Source: Oscillospiraceae bacterium
Lineage (GTDB): Bacteria; Bacillota; Clostridia; Oscillospirales; Oscillospiraceae
DNA: 35,656 bases
Assembly: GCA_017408525.1 (NCBI GenBank)
Contig: JAFQUN010000072.1
Span: 1 to 35,656, forward strand
Direction of reading: 5' to 3'
In this document: piece after piece, positions 1 to 8,099 of the stretch
Position numbering within the stretch: position 1 is the stretch's first letter
Layout: every line of letters starts with the position of its first letter
Translations under genes and position numbers: made by a program
Notes under the pieces: generated by a model
The model's database searches: none
What the model saw: only the letters and a program-made list of their open reading frames with translations
Told to the model about the DNA's origin: nothing

Positions 1-131
1 AGGAGAGAACTTTTAGGGCTTCTATGAAGCCATTGAAAATTCAAGAGTTACTGTAAAAAAGCTTGCTGCCGCAAGGGTTTGCGGCGACGGAGGACTGCGG
101 AGGACTGCGGTGGACATACATGACGCAACCA
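1..131. other. Probable terminal segment of an integrated element
   Basis: This stretch lies directly left of a tRNA-Leu 3' half and contains no tRNA 5' half, so I read it as the end of an element that integrated into the tRNA gene. It has a tandem 10-bp repeat (AGGACTGCGG at 91-100 and 101-110, with a partial copy before it) and a small hairpin around 68-85 (GCCGCAA/TTTGCGGC). Such short repeats next to a tRNA crossover can be integrase arm or core sites, but that is inference. An open frame enters from the left edge and stops at 54-56. It could be the tail of an integrase gene, but 17 codons are too few to identify it. Confidence 0.4.
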
Positions 132-186
132 CTCAAAATCCACCGCTGGCGACAGCGTGCCGGTTCGAGTCCGGCCACCGGCACCA
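132..186 (+). tRNA. tRNA-Leu(CAA) 3' half only; probable att site
   Basis: Reading from 132 one sees the anticodon loop CTCAAAA (anticodon CAA at 134-136), the 3' strand of the anticodon stem TCCAC (139-143), a long variable arm (CGCTG-GCGA-CAGCG, 144-157) typical of class II leucine tRNAs, a perfect T-arm (GCCGG-TTCGAGT-CCGGC, 159-175), the acceptor 3' strand CACCGGC, discriminator A and encoded CCA (184-186). The expected 5' acceptor strand GCCGGTG and a D-arm are absent upstream, and 127-131 does not pair with 139-143. Tyrosine integrases commonly recombine in the anticodon loop and leave exactly such a 3' half at one end of the element. The alternative is a degraded tRNA pseudogene. Confidence 0.75.
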
Positions 187-221
187 AAAATCCGCACCCC
201 CTTTGGGGGCGCGGATTTTTT
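187..221 (+). terminator. Rho-independent terminator after the tRNA-Leu remnant
   Basis: The inverted repeat AAAATCCGC-ACCCC / GGGGC-GCGGATTTTT with loop CTTTG is followed by a T-run and begins at the base after the CCA end. It fits the native terminator of the tRNA gene, which supports the view that chromosome, not element, lies to the right. From 222 to 411 I see no gene. There is a T-loop-like GGTTCGATCCC at 247-257 without a pairing arm, and no convincing promoter for the next gene. Confidence 0.8.
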
Positions 222-411
222 CGTGTCGGTCGGACGAGAACCGGAGGTTCGATCCCGGTCTGCACCTACACGGAAACCTGTGTGTGACCGCTGCTTTTGC
301 GCAGCTCCTTCAGCCTGTTTCTCATAGCATCACCTGATGGCATTATGTCATATTCAGACTTGGCAATTATTTGGGGCATACTATCCGGAAACAATACACA
401 GGAGGATGTAA

Positions 412-1713
412 ATGGACTCTCTCTGGACAATGACGGCGCAGCCGCCGCAGTTTTCGGATCGGAAGCAGACCATGCACGCCGATGTCGCTGTGATCGGCGG
501 CGGCATGGCGGGTATTTTGTGCGCGTATTTTCTCGCGCGCGAGGGCGTTGACTGCCTCGTGCTGGAGGCGGAGCGTGTGTGCGGCGGTGTAAGCGCAAAC
601 ACGACGGCAAAGCTTACGTTTCAGCATGGGCTTTTCTGCGATACGCTTTTGCGCCGTTTCGGAAAGGAACGCGCGCAGATGTTTCTTGCCTCGCAGCGCG
701 AGGCGCTGTCTCAGTACCAAACGCTTTGCAGCGAGATAGACTGCGATCACAGCCAAACGTCAAGCGGCGTCTATGCGCTGCACGACCGCGCCGCCATCGA
801 GCGCGAGGTACGCGCGTTTGAAGCTCTCGGCATCGATGCACGGTTTGAGCCGTCGCTGCCCATTCCGCTTTCCATCGCAGGCGCGGTGTGCGTGGACGGA
901 CAGGCGCAGTTCCATCCGCTGAAATTTGCCTGGGCGCTCGCTAAAGATCTTCGCATTCGCGAAAATACACGCGCACTTGCACTCACAGACGATGGCGTGA
1001 TCACAAGCGACGGACCTGTTCGGGCAAAAAGCGTCATCGTTGCAACGCATTTCCCATTTCCGCGCTGGCGCGGGGCATACTTTCTCAAAATGCATCAGGA
1101 ACGCTCCTATGTCCTTGCGCTGGACAATGCTGCGGATGCAGGCGGAATGTATGTCGATATGGAGAAGGAAGGGCTGTCGTTTCGAAACCACGGCACAGCG
1201 CTGCTGCTTGGCGGTCTTTCACACCGCACCGGTGTGCAAAGCGCGGGGTGGGAGCCGCTGTGCGGCTTCGCAAAGGAGCATTACCCTGCCGCGCGCGAGG
1301 TGTGCCGTTGGGCGACGCAGGACTGCATCACACTCGATGCGGTCCCTTATATCGGGCGGCTGTCAAAGCGCACGCCGAATGTCTATGTCGCAGCAGGATT
1401 CAACAAATGGGGCATGAGCTCATCGATGGCCGCCGCCATTATTTTGCGCGACCTTCTGACGGGGCGCGGCAGCCCATACGCCGCGCTCTATGACCCGTCA
1501 CGTTCGATCATGCGCGCGCAGCTTTTTGCCAATGCGGCGCACTCGACGCTCGGACTTCTCACCCCCACCGTGCCTCGATGCGGCCACCTCGGCTGTGCGC
1601 TCAAATACAACAAGCAGGAACACACATGGGACTGTCCCTGCCACGGCTCGCGCTACTCGCAGCGCGGCGAGGTCGCGGAAGGTCCCGCGCAAAAAAAGAT
1701 ACACCGAAAATAA
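412..1713 (+). CDS. FAD-dependent oxidoreductase with C-terminal Rieske [2Fe-2S] domain
   Basis: This 433-residue cytosolic flavoprotein is of the DadA/glycine oxidase-like fold. An N-terminal dinucleotide-binding motif, GGGMAG (29-34), is followed by an acidic residue-ended strand typical of FAD binding. The C-terminus is a compact Rieske module with ligands C390-x-H392 and C408-x2-H411 (CGHLGC ... CPCHGSR). The fusion is a known clostridial architecture whose substrate is not established; it presumably passes electrons from the FAD substrate site to the iron-sulfur cluster or a partner. The ATG is preceded by a strong site (AGGAGGA, 401-407). The gene stands alone, followed by its own terminator, so context gives no pathway. 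The protein ends soon after the Rieske loop with a lysine-rich tail, as family members usually do, so it is not obviously truncated. Confidence 0.85.
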   Translation: MDSLWTMTAQPPQFSDRKQTMHADVAVIGGGMAGILCAYFLAREGVDCLVLEAERVCGGVSANTTAKLTFQHGLFCDTLLRRFGKERAQMFLASQREALSQYQTLCSEIDCDHSQTSSGVYALHDRAAIEREVRAFEALGIDARFEPSLPIPLSIAGAVCVDGQAQFHPLKFAWALAKDLRIRENTRALALTDDGVITSDGPVRAKSVIVATHFPFPRWRGAYFLKMHQERSYVLALDNAADAGGMYVDMEKEGLSFRNHGTALLLGGLSHRTGVQSAGWEPLCGFAKEHYPAAREVCRWATQDCITLDAVPYIGRLSKRTPNVYVAAGFNKWGMSSSMAAAIILRDLLTGRGSPYAALYDPSRSIMRAQLFANAAHSTLGLLTPTVPRCGHLGCALKYNKQEHTWDCPCHGSRYSQRGEVAEGPAQKKIHRK

Positions 1714-1727
1714 TGTTGGGAAATTTT

Positions 1728-1757
1728 GGCGGATATCGGAAGATATCCGTCTTTTTT
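1728..1757 (+). terminator. Rho-independent terminator
   Basis: An 8-bp perfect stem (CGGATATC, 1730-1737; GATATCCG, 1742-1749) with GGAA loop is followed by TCTTTTTTC. It separates the flavoprotein gene from the efflux operon. Confidence 0.85.
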
Positions 1758-1781
1758 CAAAAAATGTTTACATTTCATGCG

Positions 1782-1810
1782 TTGAAATAGATATGTATAT
1801 GGTGTAGAAT
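1782..1810 (+). promoter_or_regulatory. Sigma-A-type promoter of the efflux operon
   Basis: TTGAAA (1782-1787), a 17-nt spacer and TAGAAT (1805-1810) sit 35 nt before the adaptor gene and just after a terminator. A ribosome site (AAGGAGAA) follows at about 1831. Confidence 0.8.
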
Positions 1811-1844
1811 CTAAGCTGAATTTTGTTCGCAAGGAGAATAAGCG

Positions 1845-3500
1845 ATGAAACTTGTAACGAAAAAAGAGGATGCCGCCGCGGGTGTGAAAAAGCGCCCCTC
1901 ACGCCGCGCGGTGATACTCATCGTGCTTGCTGTGCTGGTTGGTGCAGTGGTGCTTTCTGCCGTTTTCGGACGGCGCGGCAATGACAGTGAGATCTCCTAT
2001 ACATACGAAACGGCGCAGCGCCGCTCCATCACAGCAACGCTCGTGGGAAACGGCATTTTGGAGCCTGCCGATTCCTACACGCTCAAAACGCTGCTGGAGG
2101 GCGATATCCTCACGGCAGGGTTTGAAGAGGGCGACATGATCGCAAAGGACGATATCCTCTATGAGATCGATCCCGCAAGCGCCGCTACGGGCGTTGAGCG
2201 CGCGGAGATCGCACGCGCGCAGAACCAGCGCCGCTATGATGATGCGCTCGAAGCGATCGCCGATCTCAACGTGACAGCATCTCTTTCGGGAACCATCAGC
2301 GGTCTGACCGTCCGTGCAGGCGACACCGTCAGCACGCAAACGCCCATCTGCACCATTGAGGACACCACGCAGCTGACGCTCACGGAGTATTACAGCGACG
2401 AGTACGCAGGGTCGATCTATCCCGGTATGCGTGCCGCTGTCTCTATCCCGTCGATGATGCTTGCCCTGGAAGGCACGGTCAAAAGCGTTTCCGGCGCAAA
2501 GCGCGTGAGCGAGACGGGCGTTTCCTGCTTTGCTGTGACTGTTTCCGTTGAAAATCCGGGTGCTGTCTCCACCGGCGCGGAGGCATCCGGCACGCTCGTC
2601 GGTGCATCCGGCATGATCTACCCCTCTGTTTCAGACGCAGACGGACTCGACGCGGCAAGCCGCACCGTTGTCTATCCCGATGTTGCCGGCACGGTCGACG
2701 CCGTGCGGATGCACGAGGGCGAGCGTGTGCGCGCAGGTGAGACCATCGTGCTTCTTTCCAACGAAACGCTCAGCGACAACCTTGCAAACGCTGCCGACGC
2801 GCTGCGTGATTCGGAGCTGTCACTTGAAAACCAGTACGACGCGCTCGATAACTACACCATCACCGCGCCGATCGACGGCACGATCGTCGACAAAGATGCA
2901 AAGGGCGGCGAAAAGGTCTCTGCCGGCGAAACGCTGTGCGTGATCTACGACCTTTCCTATCTTTCCGTCACACTCGATGTTGACGAGCTTGATATCAGCC
3001 AGGTCGCCGTCGGACAGCGTGCCACCGTCACGGCGGATGCCGTCGCGGGCATCGAGTACGAAGGTGTTGTCACACGCATCGGCATCAACGGAACGGCAGG
3101 CGCGGGCGTGACGACCTATCCTGTCACCGTGCGCGTCGACAAGACGGAGGGCCTTTTGCCCGGCATGAATGTCGACGTTTCCATCGTCGTCGCCGAAAGT
3201 GAAAACGCGCTCTCCGTTCCCGCGGCATCCATCCAGCGCGGCGATGTCATTTTTATCAAGACTGCCGATGGCACGACAGGCGAGGGCGCACCGGAGGGAT
3301 ACGCTGCCGTAAAGGTCACGACCGGAATCACCGACAGTGACTATGTCGAGATCACAGGCGGGCTTGACGACGGCGCCGAGATCGCCTATATCCCCGACGA
3401 TGTCGTTGCAAAGGACTTCCTCACGATGATGATGGGGATGAGTCAGGATATGATGAACGGCGATATGAGCGCGATGGGCGGTCCGCCGATGATGCCGTAA
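1845..3500 (+). CDS. MacA/HlyD-type efflux adaptor with duplicated lipoyl-barrel unit and Met-rich tail
   Basis: This 551-residue membrane-anchored adaptor probably couples the MacB-like ABC transporter encoded next to it to extracytoplasmic export. It has a basic N-terminus, one membrane anchor (about 21-41), then two successive lipoyl/beta-barrel units. The first is about 52-250. The second is about 272-460, with a short helical hairpin and the sequence ITAPIDGTIVDKDAKGGEKV. Most family members carry one such unit in about 350-450 residues, so the internal duplication explains the length. The last 30 residues are strikingly methionine-rich (TMMMGM, DMMNGDM, GGPPMMP). The gap to the ATPase gene is 12 nt, indicating one operon. 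Substrate is unknown; peptide or drug export is the usual guess, and metal contact by the tail is only a speculation. Confidence 0.85.
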   Translation: MKLVTKKEDAAAGVKKRPSRRAVILIVLAVLVGAVVLSAVFGRRGNDSEISYTYETAQRRSITATLVGNGILEPADSYTLKTLLEGDILTAGFEEGDMIAKDDILYEIDPASAATGVERAEIARAQNQRRYDDALEAIADLNVTASLSGTISGLTVRAGDTVSTQTPICTIEDTTQLTLTEYYSDEYAGSIYPGMRAAVSIPSMMLALEGTVKSVSGAKRVSETGVSCFAVTVSVENPGAVSTGAEASGTLVGASGMIYPSVSDADGLDAASRTVVYPDVAGTVDAVRMHEGERVRAGETIVLLSNETLSDNLANAADALRDSELSLENQYDALDNYTITAPIDGTIVDKDAKGGEKVSAGETLCVIYDLSYLSVTLDVDELDISQVAVGQRATVTADAVAGIEYEGVVTRIGINGTAGAGVTTYPVTVRVDKTEGLLPGMNVDVSIVVAESENALSVPAASIQRGDVIFIKTADGTTGEGAPEGYAAVKVTTGITDSDYVEITGGLDDGAEIAYIPDDVVAKDFLTMMMGMSQDMMNGDMSAMGGPPMMP

Positions 3501-3512
3501 GGGGGTGCGGAT

Positions 3513-4238
3513 ATGACCCCTTTGATCGAATTTCGTGATCTTTGCAAAACGTATGTGATGGGCGACACCATCGTGCGTGCTGCCGACCATATCTCCTTTT
3601 CCGTGAACGAAGGCGAGTTTGTCGCCATCGTCGGAAAGTCCGGCTCGGGCAAGTCGACGTGCATGAACATCATCGGCTGTCTCGACGTTCCGACCTCGGG
3701 AGAGTATCTGCTCGATGGGCGAAATGTCGGCGCGATGAGCAAAAACGAGCTTTCCGAGATCCGCAACGCAAAGCTCGGCTTCATCTTCCAGCAGTATAAT
3801 CTCCTCCCCAAGCTCGACCTTTTGGATAACGTTGCCGTGCCGCTCCTGTACGCGGGCAAGGGAAAGCGCGAGCGGCGCGCGACCGCGCAGAAAATGCTCG
3901 AGCGCGTGGGGCTTGGCGACAAGCTGCACAACCGTCCCAACCAACTCTCCGGCGGTCAGCAGCAGCGCGTTTCCATCGCGCGCGCGCTTTCAAACAGTCC
4001 CTCGGTCATTCTTGCCGACGAGCCGACCGGCGCGCTCGACTCACGCACAGGGCGCGAGGTTTTGGAGATGCTGCAGGCGCTGCACAAGGAAGGCAACACC
4101 GTCGTGCTCATCACACACGACAATTCCATTGCCGCGACGGCGCAGCGCATCATCCGTCTGGAGGACGGGCGCGTGACGTTCGATGGTCCGGCAAGCGACC
4201 CGAAGGCGGGCGTTGAGAAAGCAGGTGCGATGGCATGA
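3513..4238 (+). CDS. ABC transporter ATP-binding protein, MacB/LolD type
   Basis: This 241-residue nucleotide-binding subunit energises the neighbouring permease. Walker A is GKSGSGKST (41-49), the Q-loop is FQQYN (about 92-96), the signature is LSGGQQQR (145-152) and Walker B is VILADEP (165-171), followed by a switch histidine in THDNS. These are complete and canonical for the MacB/LolD/FtsE class. A purine-rich site (AAGGGGG) precedes the ATG. The stop overlaps the permease start in ATGA, which indicates translational coupling and a fixed stoichiometry. Confidence 0.92.
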   Translation: MTPLIEFRDLCKTYVMGDTIVRAADHISFSVNEGEFVAIVGKSGSGKSTCMNIIGCLDVPTSGEYLLDGRNVGAMSKNELSEIRNAKLGFIFQQYNLLPKLDLLDNVAVPLLYAGKGKRERRATAQKMLERVGLGDKLHNRPNQLSGGQQQRVSIARALSNSPSVILADEPTGALDSRTGREVLEMLQALHKEGNTVVLITHDNSIAATAQRIIRLEDGRVTFDGPASDPKAGVEKAGAMA

Positions 4239-5431
4239 GCTTTTCTGAAAGTTTATCGCTTGCCCTGCAAAACATCTGGGGCAGCAAGATGCGCTCGTTT
4301 CTCACGATGCTCGGCATCATCATCGGCATCGCGGCGGTCATGGTGATCGTCGGTCTTGGCAACGGCATGGAAAACTACATGACCGATATGTTCAAAACCA
4401 TCGGCACGAACATCTGCGAGGTGACGCTCACAGGGCGCGACACCTCACGCACCGCCTCCGTTGAGGATATGTATGAGGTTCTCCGTGACAACGCGCGGTA
4501 TTTTGACAATATGTCGCCGACCGTTTCCATGCGGGGGAGCATCAAGGTCGGCACGGAGGAACTGGATTACACCAACGCAACGGGCGTTGCCGAGACGTAT
4601 TTTGAGATCAAAAGCTATGAGATCGCCGAGGGGCGCGCGCTGCACTATATGGATATGGAAGCGCGCAGCCGCGTGTGCGTCATCGGAAGCTATGTCGCCA
4701 ATGAGTATTATGGCGGTCACGCTGTGGGCGAGACGATCCGCATAAACGGCGCGGAATTCACGATCGTCGGCGTGATGGCGCAGGAGGATGACGAGCCTGC
4801 AAGAGGCATGACCGATGACGTTGTGTATCTGCCTTACTCAACGGCGGCGCGTCTTTCCGGACTCGGCAGCGTTTCAAGCTACTCTTTTACCGTCATCGAC
4901 GAGGACAATGTTTCTATCGCCAAGACGGCGCTTGAAAATTCGCTCTATGACATTTTCCGCTCCGAGGATGCGTATATGGTCATCAGCATGACGCAGCTTT
5001 TGAGCGTGATGACCGATATGCTCAATGTTGTTATCACCATTTTGGCAGTCATTGCAGGCATTTCGCTCGTCGTTGGCGGCGTGGGCATCATGAACATCAT
5101 GCTTGTCTCCGTCACTGAGCGCACGCGTGAGATCGGCATTCGCAAGGCGCTCGGCGCGAAGGAAAGCTCCATCATGGTGCAGTTTGTTATCGAGGCAGCT
5201 GTCACGGCATGCATCGGCGGCATTTTCGGCATCATCGCGGGATTCGGATTCTCGTCGCTGGGGACGGTCATCATTACGAACATCCTCGGCTTTGATATGG
5301 AGGTCACACCGTCAGCGGGTTCGATCGTGCTTGCGGTCGGTGCATCCGCCGCCATCGGCGTTGCGTTCGGTTTTCTGCCCGCACGCAAGGCGGCGCTTCT
5401 CAATCCCATCGACGCGCTGCGCTATGAATAA
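4235..5431 (+). CDS. ABC transporter permease, MacB_PCD-FtsX type
   Basis: This 398-residue permease has the four-helix mechanotransmission layout of MacB. An N-terminal helix (SFLTMLGIIIGIAAVMVIVG, about 19-38) is followed by a large extracytoplasmic MacB_PCD domain (about 50-260). Three C-terminal helices form the FtsX domain (about 270-390), with the signature VTERTREIGIRKALGA. It ends DALRYE as usual for the family. Together with the adaptor and ATPase it forms an adaptor-dependent exporter adapted to a Gram-positive envelope. No regulator gene adjoins. A multi-hairpin repeat starts 12 nt after the stop codon. Confidence 0.92.
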   Translation: MSFSESLSLALQNIWGSKMRSFLTMLGIIIGIAAVMVIVGLGNGMENYMTDMFKTIGTNICEVTLTGRDTSRTASVEDMYEVLRDNARYFDNMSPTVSMRGSIKVGTEELDYTNATGVAETYFEIKSYEIAEGRALHYMDMEARSRVCVIGSYVANEYYGGHAVGETIRINGAEFTIVGVMAQEDDEPARGMTDDVVYLPYSTAARLSGLGSVSSYSFTVIDEDNVSIAKTALENSLYDIFRSEDAYMVISMTQLLSVMTDMLNVVITILAVIAGISLVVGGVGIMNIMLVSVTERTREIGIRKALGAKESSIMVQFVIEAAVTACIGGIFGIIAGFGFSSLGTVIITNILGFDMEVTPSAGSIVLAVGASAAIGVAFGFLPARKAALLNPIDALRYE

Positions 5432-5442
5432 CGCTAACGCGT

Positions 5443-5615
5443 TCGCAAAAGATGCTGTGCATCTTTTGCGAGATTTCTTCGCTTCGCTTCGCGCACTCGC
5501 CGCAAAGCGGCTCGCACACTCCGCTTTGCGCAAAGTATTTTCTCCGACGCACGTGTCGCCGGAGAAAATGATTGAAATTTCTTTCGCGCTGTAAGCGCGA
5601 AACTCTGTGAGACTT
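5443..5615 (+). repeat. Dispersed multi-hairpin repeat, copy A
   Basis: Hairpin 1 (5443-5471) is a perfect 13-bp stem, TCGCAAAAGATGC with loop TGT. A GC-rich part follows (about 5492-5530, GCACTCGCC ... GGCTCGCACAC). Hairpin 3 (5537-5569) is ATTTTCTCC / GGAGAAAAT. Hairpin 4 (5583-5601) is TTCGCGC / GCGCGAA, followed by the conserved end CTCTGTGAGACTT (5602-5614). The same modules recur at 20073-20247, 21389-21600 and 24163-24264. It fills almost the whole gap between the permease and the SLH gene and contains no gene. Confidence 0.85.
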
Positions 5616-5635
5616 ACAATAGATGGAGGGACAGG

Positions 5636-7981
5636 ATGAAAAAAAGAACGCTTTCTCTTGCGCTCGCACTGAGCATGGTGCTTGCCATGTTCACCGCGCC
5701 GGCGCAAGCGGTATTTACCGACATCCACGATACAAAAACGGCGCTCGCCGCGGCAACGCTTTCGAGCATGGGCATTGCGGAGGGAACGAACGCAAGCTCG
5801 TTTTCCCCGTCTGCATCGCTCACGCGCGCACAGTTTTGTACCTTTGCCGTGCGCGCGATGGGGCTTGAAGAGCACGCCGAGGCAAACGGGCGCAAGATGC
5901 TCTTCAGTGATGTGCGTCCCGGTGCATGGTACACAGGTTATGTAAACCTCGCCTATACAAAGGGCGCGGTCAACGGCTACGGTGACGGGCGCTTTGGACC
6001 AGATGACAGCGTAAATTACGCGCAGGTCATTACCATCCTTCTGCGTATGCTCGGCTATACGCAAAGCAACATCGGCAATCTCTGGCCCGATGACTACATT
6101 GCCTTTGCTGAATCCATCGACCTTGATGAAGGCGTTTCGCTGGGCGCTTACAGCGCGGTCACGCGCGGCGACGCAGCGCTTCTTCTTTGCAATATGCTGC
6201 GTGAGGAGATCGCCGGCACACCGTACAAGTTCTACGAAAAGATGCCGAATGTTGCCTCCGTACAGGAAGCCATCATCCTCGATACCGATGCCGTGAGCGG
6301 CGGCAAAGCCGGCTATTTGAAGGTTTGCTCCGTCGGCGCGCAGGATGCTGCCGTTTCCTACTATGCACAGAAAGAAACCGTCTCGTCCGACCTTTGCGGC
6401 ACAGCGGGCAGCGTTCTTTTCAATAACGCCGGTGAAGTCGTCGGCTTTGTGCCGGATGACGGCGAAGTAACCGACATCACCGTTGATTCCGCATCTCCTT
6501 CGTCCATCGAGGGCGCGGACGGCATTACTTACCGCATCGCAAGCGGCGCGCGCGTTATCGCAGGCGGAGAGCTGTATCCGTACGCCTCCACCGGTTATTT
6601 GCAGGTCGATGCGCGCGAGGGCGAGTGTGCGCGGCTTTTCCGTAACGACGCAGGAAAGGTAGATTATGTCTACCTCTCCGGCGGCGCGGCGGCAAGCGGC
6701 GAAGATGTCTTTTTTGCCGAAACGGACAACGCCGCGCAGGAGCTTGCCGCAAAGCTCGGCATCTCCTCCGGCGGCTACGCCATCACCAAAAACGGCGCAG
6801 CTGCGACGGCGCAGAGCATCACGCGCTACGACACCGCGTATTATGATGCGGCTCGCAAAACGATGTGCGTTTCCGACTACCGCGTGACAGGTTTCATCGA
6901 AAGCGCGTCCCCCTCCCTCGCTGCGGCGGAGTCGGTCACCCTCACCGGCTGCACGCTCGGCGTTTTGGAAAGCGCATGGGATACACTTTCGCAGTTTTCG
7001 GCAGGTGACACGGTGACACTGCTCCTTACCGACGATGCCAAGGTTGCAGCCGCCGTCAAAAACACCACCGCGAGCGCGCCGATGCTCGGCATCGCGGCGG
7101 AGGACGGTACGCGCGTCACGCTTTGCGGCAGCGGCATCACGTTCGGCGCGGATGCTCTGTCGATCCAGCCCAAGCATTACGGAAAGCTCGTGCGCCTTTC
7201 CAACCCCTCGCGCAGCGGCTACACCTGCGTAGAGACCGGCAGCTCGACCACTTCCGGCACGCTCGATATCACTGCCCGCACGCTCGGAAATTCCCGCATT
7301 GCCCCGGGCTGCGCCATTTATGAGTGGGTGTCGGACGGCACGCGCACATCGTATGTCCGCAGCCTCTCCGGCAAGGCGGGCGCCGCGTCGACCACCTTTT
7401 CGGATCTCTTCTGGACGGCGACACTTCCCTCTTCAAGCATCGGCTACGTCCACCACAACAGCGCCGGTGAGGTCGACATCCTGATTTTGAACGATGTCAC
7501 GGGCAACGCATACGACTATGGCTCGCTCGTAACGTACACAGGCGCGGAGGGCTTCGTCGTCCCCGGCTTTGCGAATGAAGCGCCCTCGTACAACAGCGCG
7601 GCGGCGATCACAAACGGCGCGGGCACGGGTGTAAAATGCTACTACACGCGCTCGGACGGCACAAAGGGCGGCTACCTCGGTGCAGTGTACACACGCAGCG
7701 AGGCACAGGCACCGAGCATCTTCAAAACATGCTCTCTGACATACAGGCAGATACCGGCAAGTGACTTCTTCCTTGTCGACGGCGACTGGTATGCGCACGT
7801 CGATGGCACGACGATGCGTGTTGCCGAAAATGTGCATTCGCACATCTCTGCCTCCGGCGCATGGCTGAGCGGCGAGATCGGACTTACAAACGCCATCGCA
7901 GGCGGCGGCAAGCTCAATATCTACTTTGACCGTACGCTCTCCACCGGTGCACAGGTTCGCGTGGTGGTCGTTCCGCAATAA
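5636..7981 (+). CDS. Secreted S-layer homology (SLH) domain protein
   Basis: This 781-residue exported protein has a Sec signal peptide (KKR, hydrophobic core, AQA cleavage site near residue 25). Three SLH repeats follow (about 26-75, 83-140 and 143-190; for example FSDVRPGAWYTGYVNLAY and GYGDGRFGPDDSVNYAQ). SLH triplets bind pyruvylated secondary cell-wall polymers and hold proteins on the surface. The remaining roughly 590 residues are rich in Ala, Gly, Ser and Thr beta-strand-like sequence with no motif I recognise. The start follows GGAGGGACAGG closely, and a terminator follows the stop. A cell-surface structural or wall-associated role is likely; no enzymatic function is assigned. Confidence 0.85.
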   Translation: MKKRTLSLALALSMVLAMFTAPAQAVFTDIHDTKTALAAATLSSMGIAEGTNASSFSPSASLTRAQFCTFAVRAMGLEEHAEANGRKMLFSDVRPGAWYTGYVNLAYTKGAVNGYGDGRFGPDDSVNYAQVITILLRMLGYTQSNIGNLWPDDYIAFAESIDLDEGVSLGAYSAVTRGDAALLLCNMLREEIAGTPYKFYEKMPNVASVQEAIILDTDAVSGGKAGYLKVCSVGAQDAAVSYYAQKETVSSDLCGTAGSVLFNNAGEVVGFVPDDGEVTDITVDSASPSSIEGADGITYRIASGARVIAGGELYPYASTGYLQVDAREGECARLFRNDAGKVDYVYLSGGAAASGEDVFFAETDNAAQELAAKLGISSGGYAITKNGAAATAQSITRYDTAYYDAARKTMCVSDYRVTGFIESASPSLAAAESVTLTGCTLGVLESAWDTLSQFSAGDTVTLLLTDDAKVAAAVKNTTASAPMLGIAAEDGTRVTLCGSGITFGADALSIQPKHYGKLVRLSNPSRSGYTCVETGSSTTSGTLDITARTLGNSRIAPGCAIYEWVSDGTRTSYVRSLSGKAGAASTTFSDLFWTATLPSSSIGYVHHNSAGEVDILILNDVTGNAYDYGSLVTYTGAEGFVVPGFANEAPSYNSAAAITNGAGTGVKCYYTRSDGTKGGYLGAVYTRSEAQAPSIFKTCSLTYRQIPASDFFLVDGDWYAHVDGTTMRVAENVHSHISASGAWLSGEIGLTNAIAGGGKLNIYFDRTLSTGAQVRVVVVPQ

Positions 7982-7989
7982 GCAAAACA

Positions 7990-8018
7990 AAAGTCCTTCC
8001 GAATGGAAGGACTTTTTC
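7990..8018 (+). terminator. Rho-independent terminator after the SLH gene
   Basis: A 9-bp stem (AGTCCTTCC, 7992-8000; GGAAGGACT, 8005-8013) with loop GAAT is followed by TTTTCCTTTTT. Confidence 0.88.
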
Positions 8019-8099
8019 CTTTTTGTCCCGATACGCTGCATAATCCTCCCCACTTTGGGAAAAGTAAGGCAAAATTGGAACGGTCTACGGGAGGAAAAA

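Noticed and set aside
230-270. Possible second tRNA remnant (GGTTCGATCCC-like T-loop)
   Set aside because: The flanking bases do not form a 5-bp T-stem and no acceptor or anticodon arm is present.
2820-3944. 374-codon minus-strand frame opposite the efflux operon
   Set aside because: Antisense shadow crossing two well-supported genes.
5312-7177. 621-codon minus-strand frame opposite the SLH gene
   Set aside because: Antisense shadow that also reads through repeat copy A; no protein features.
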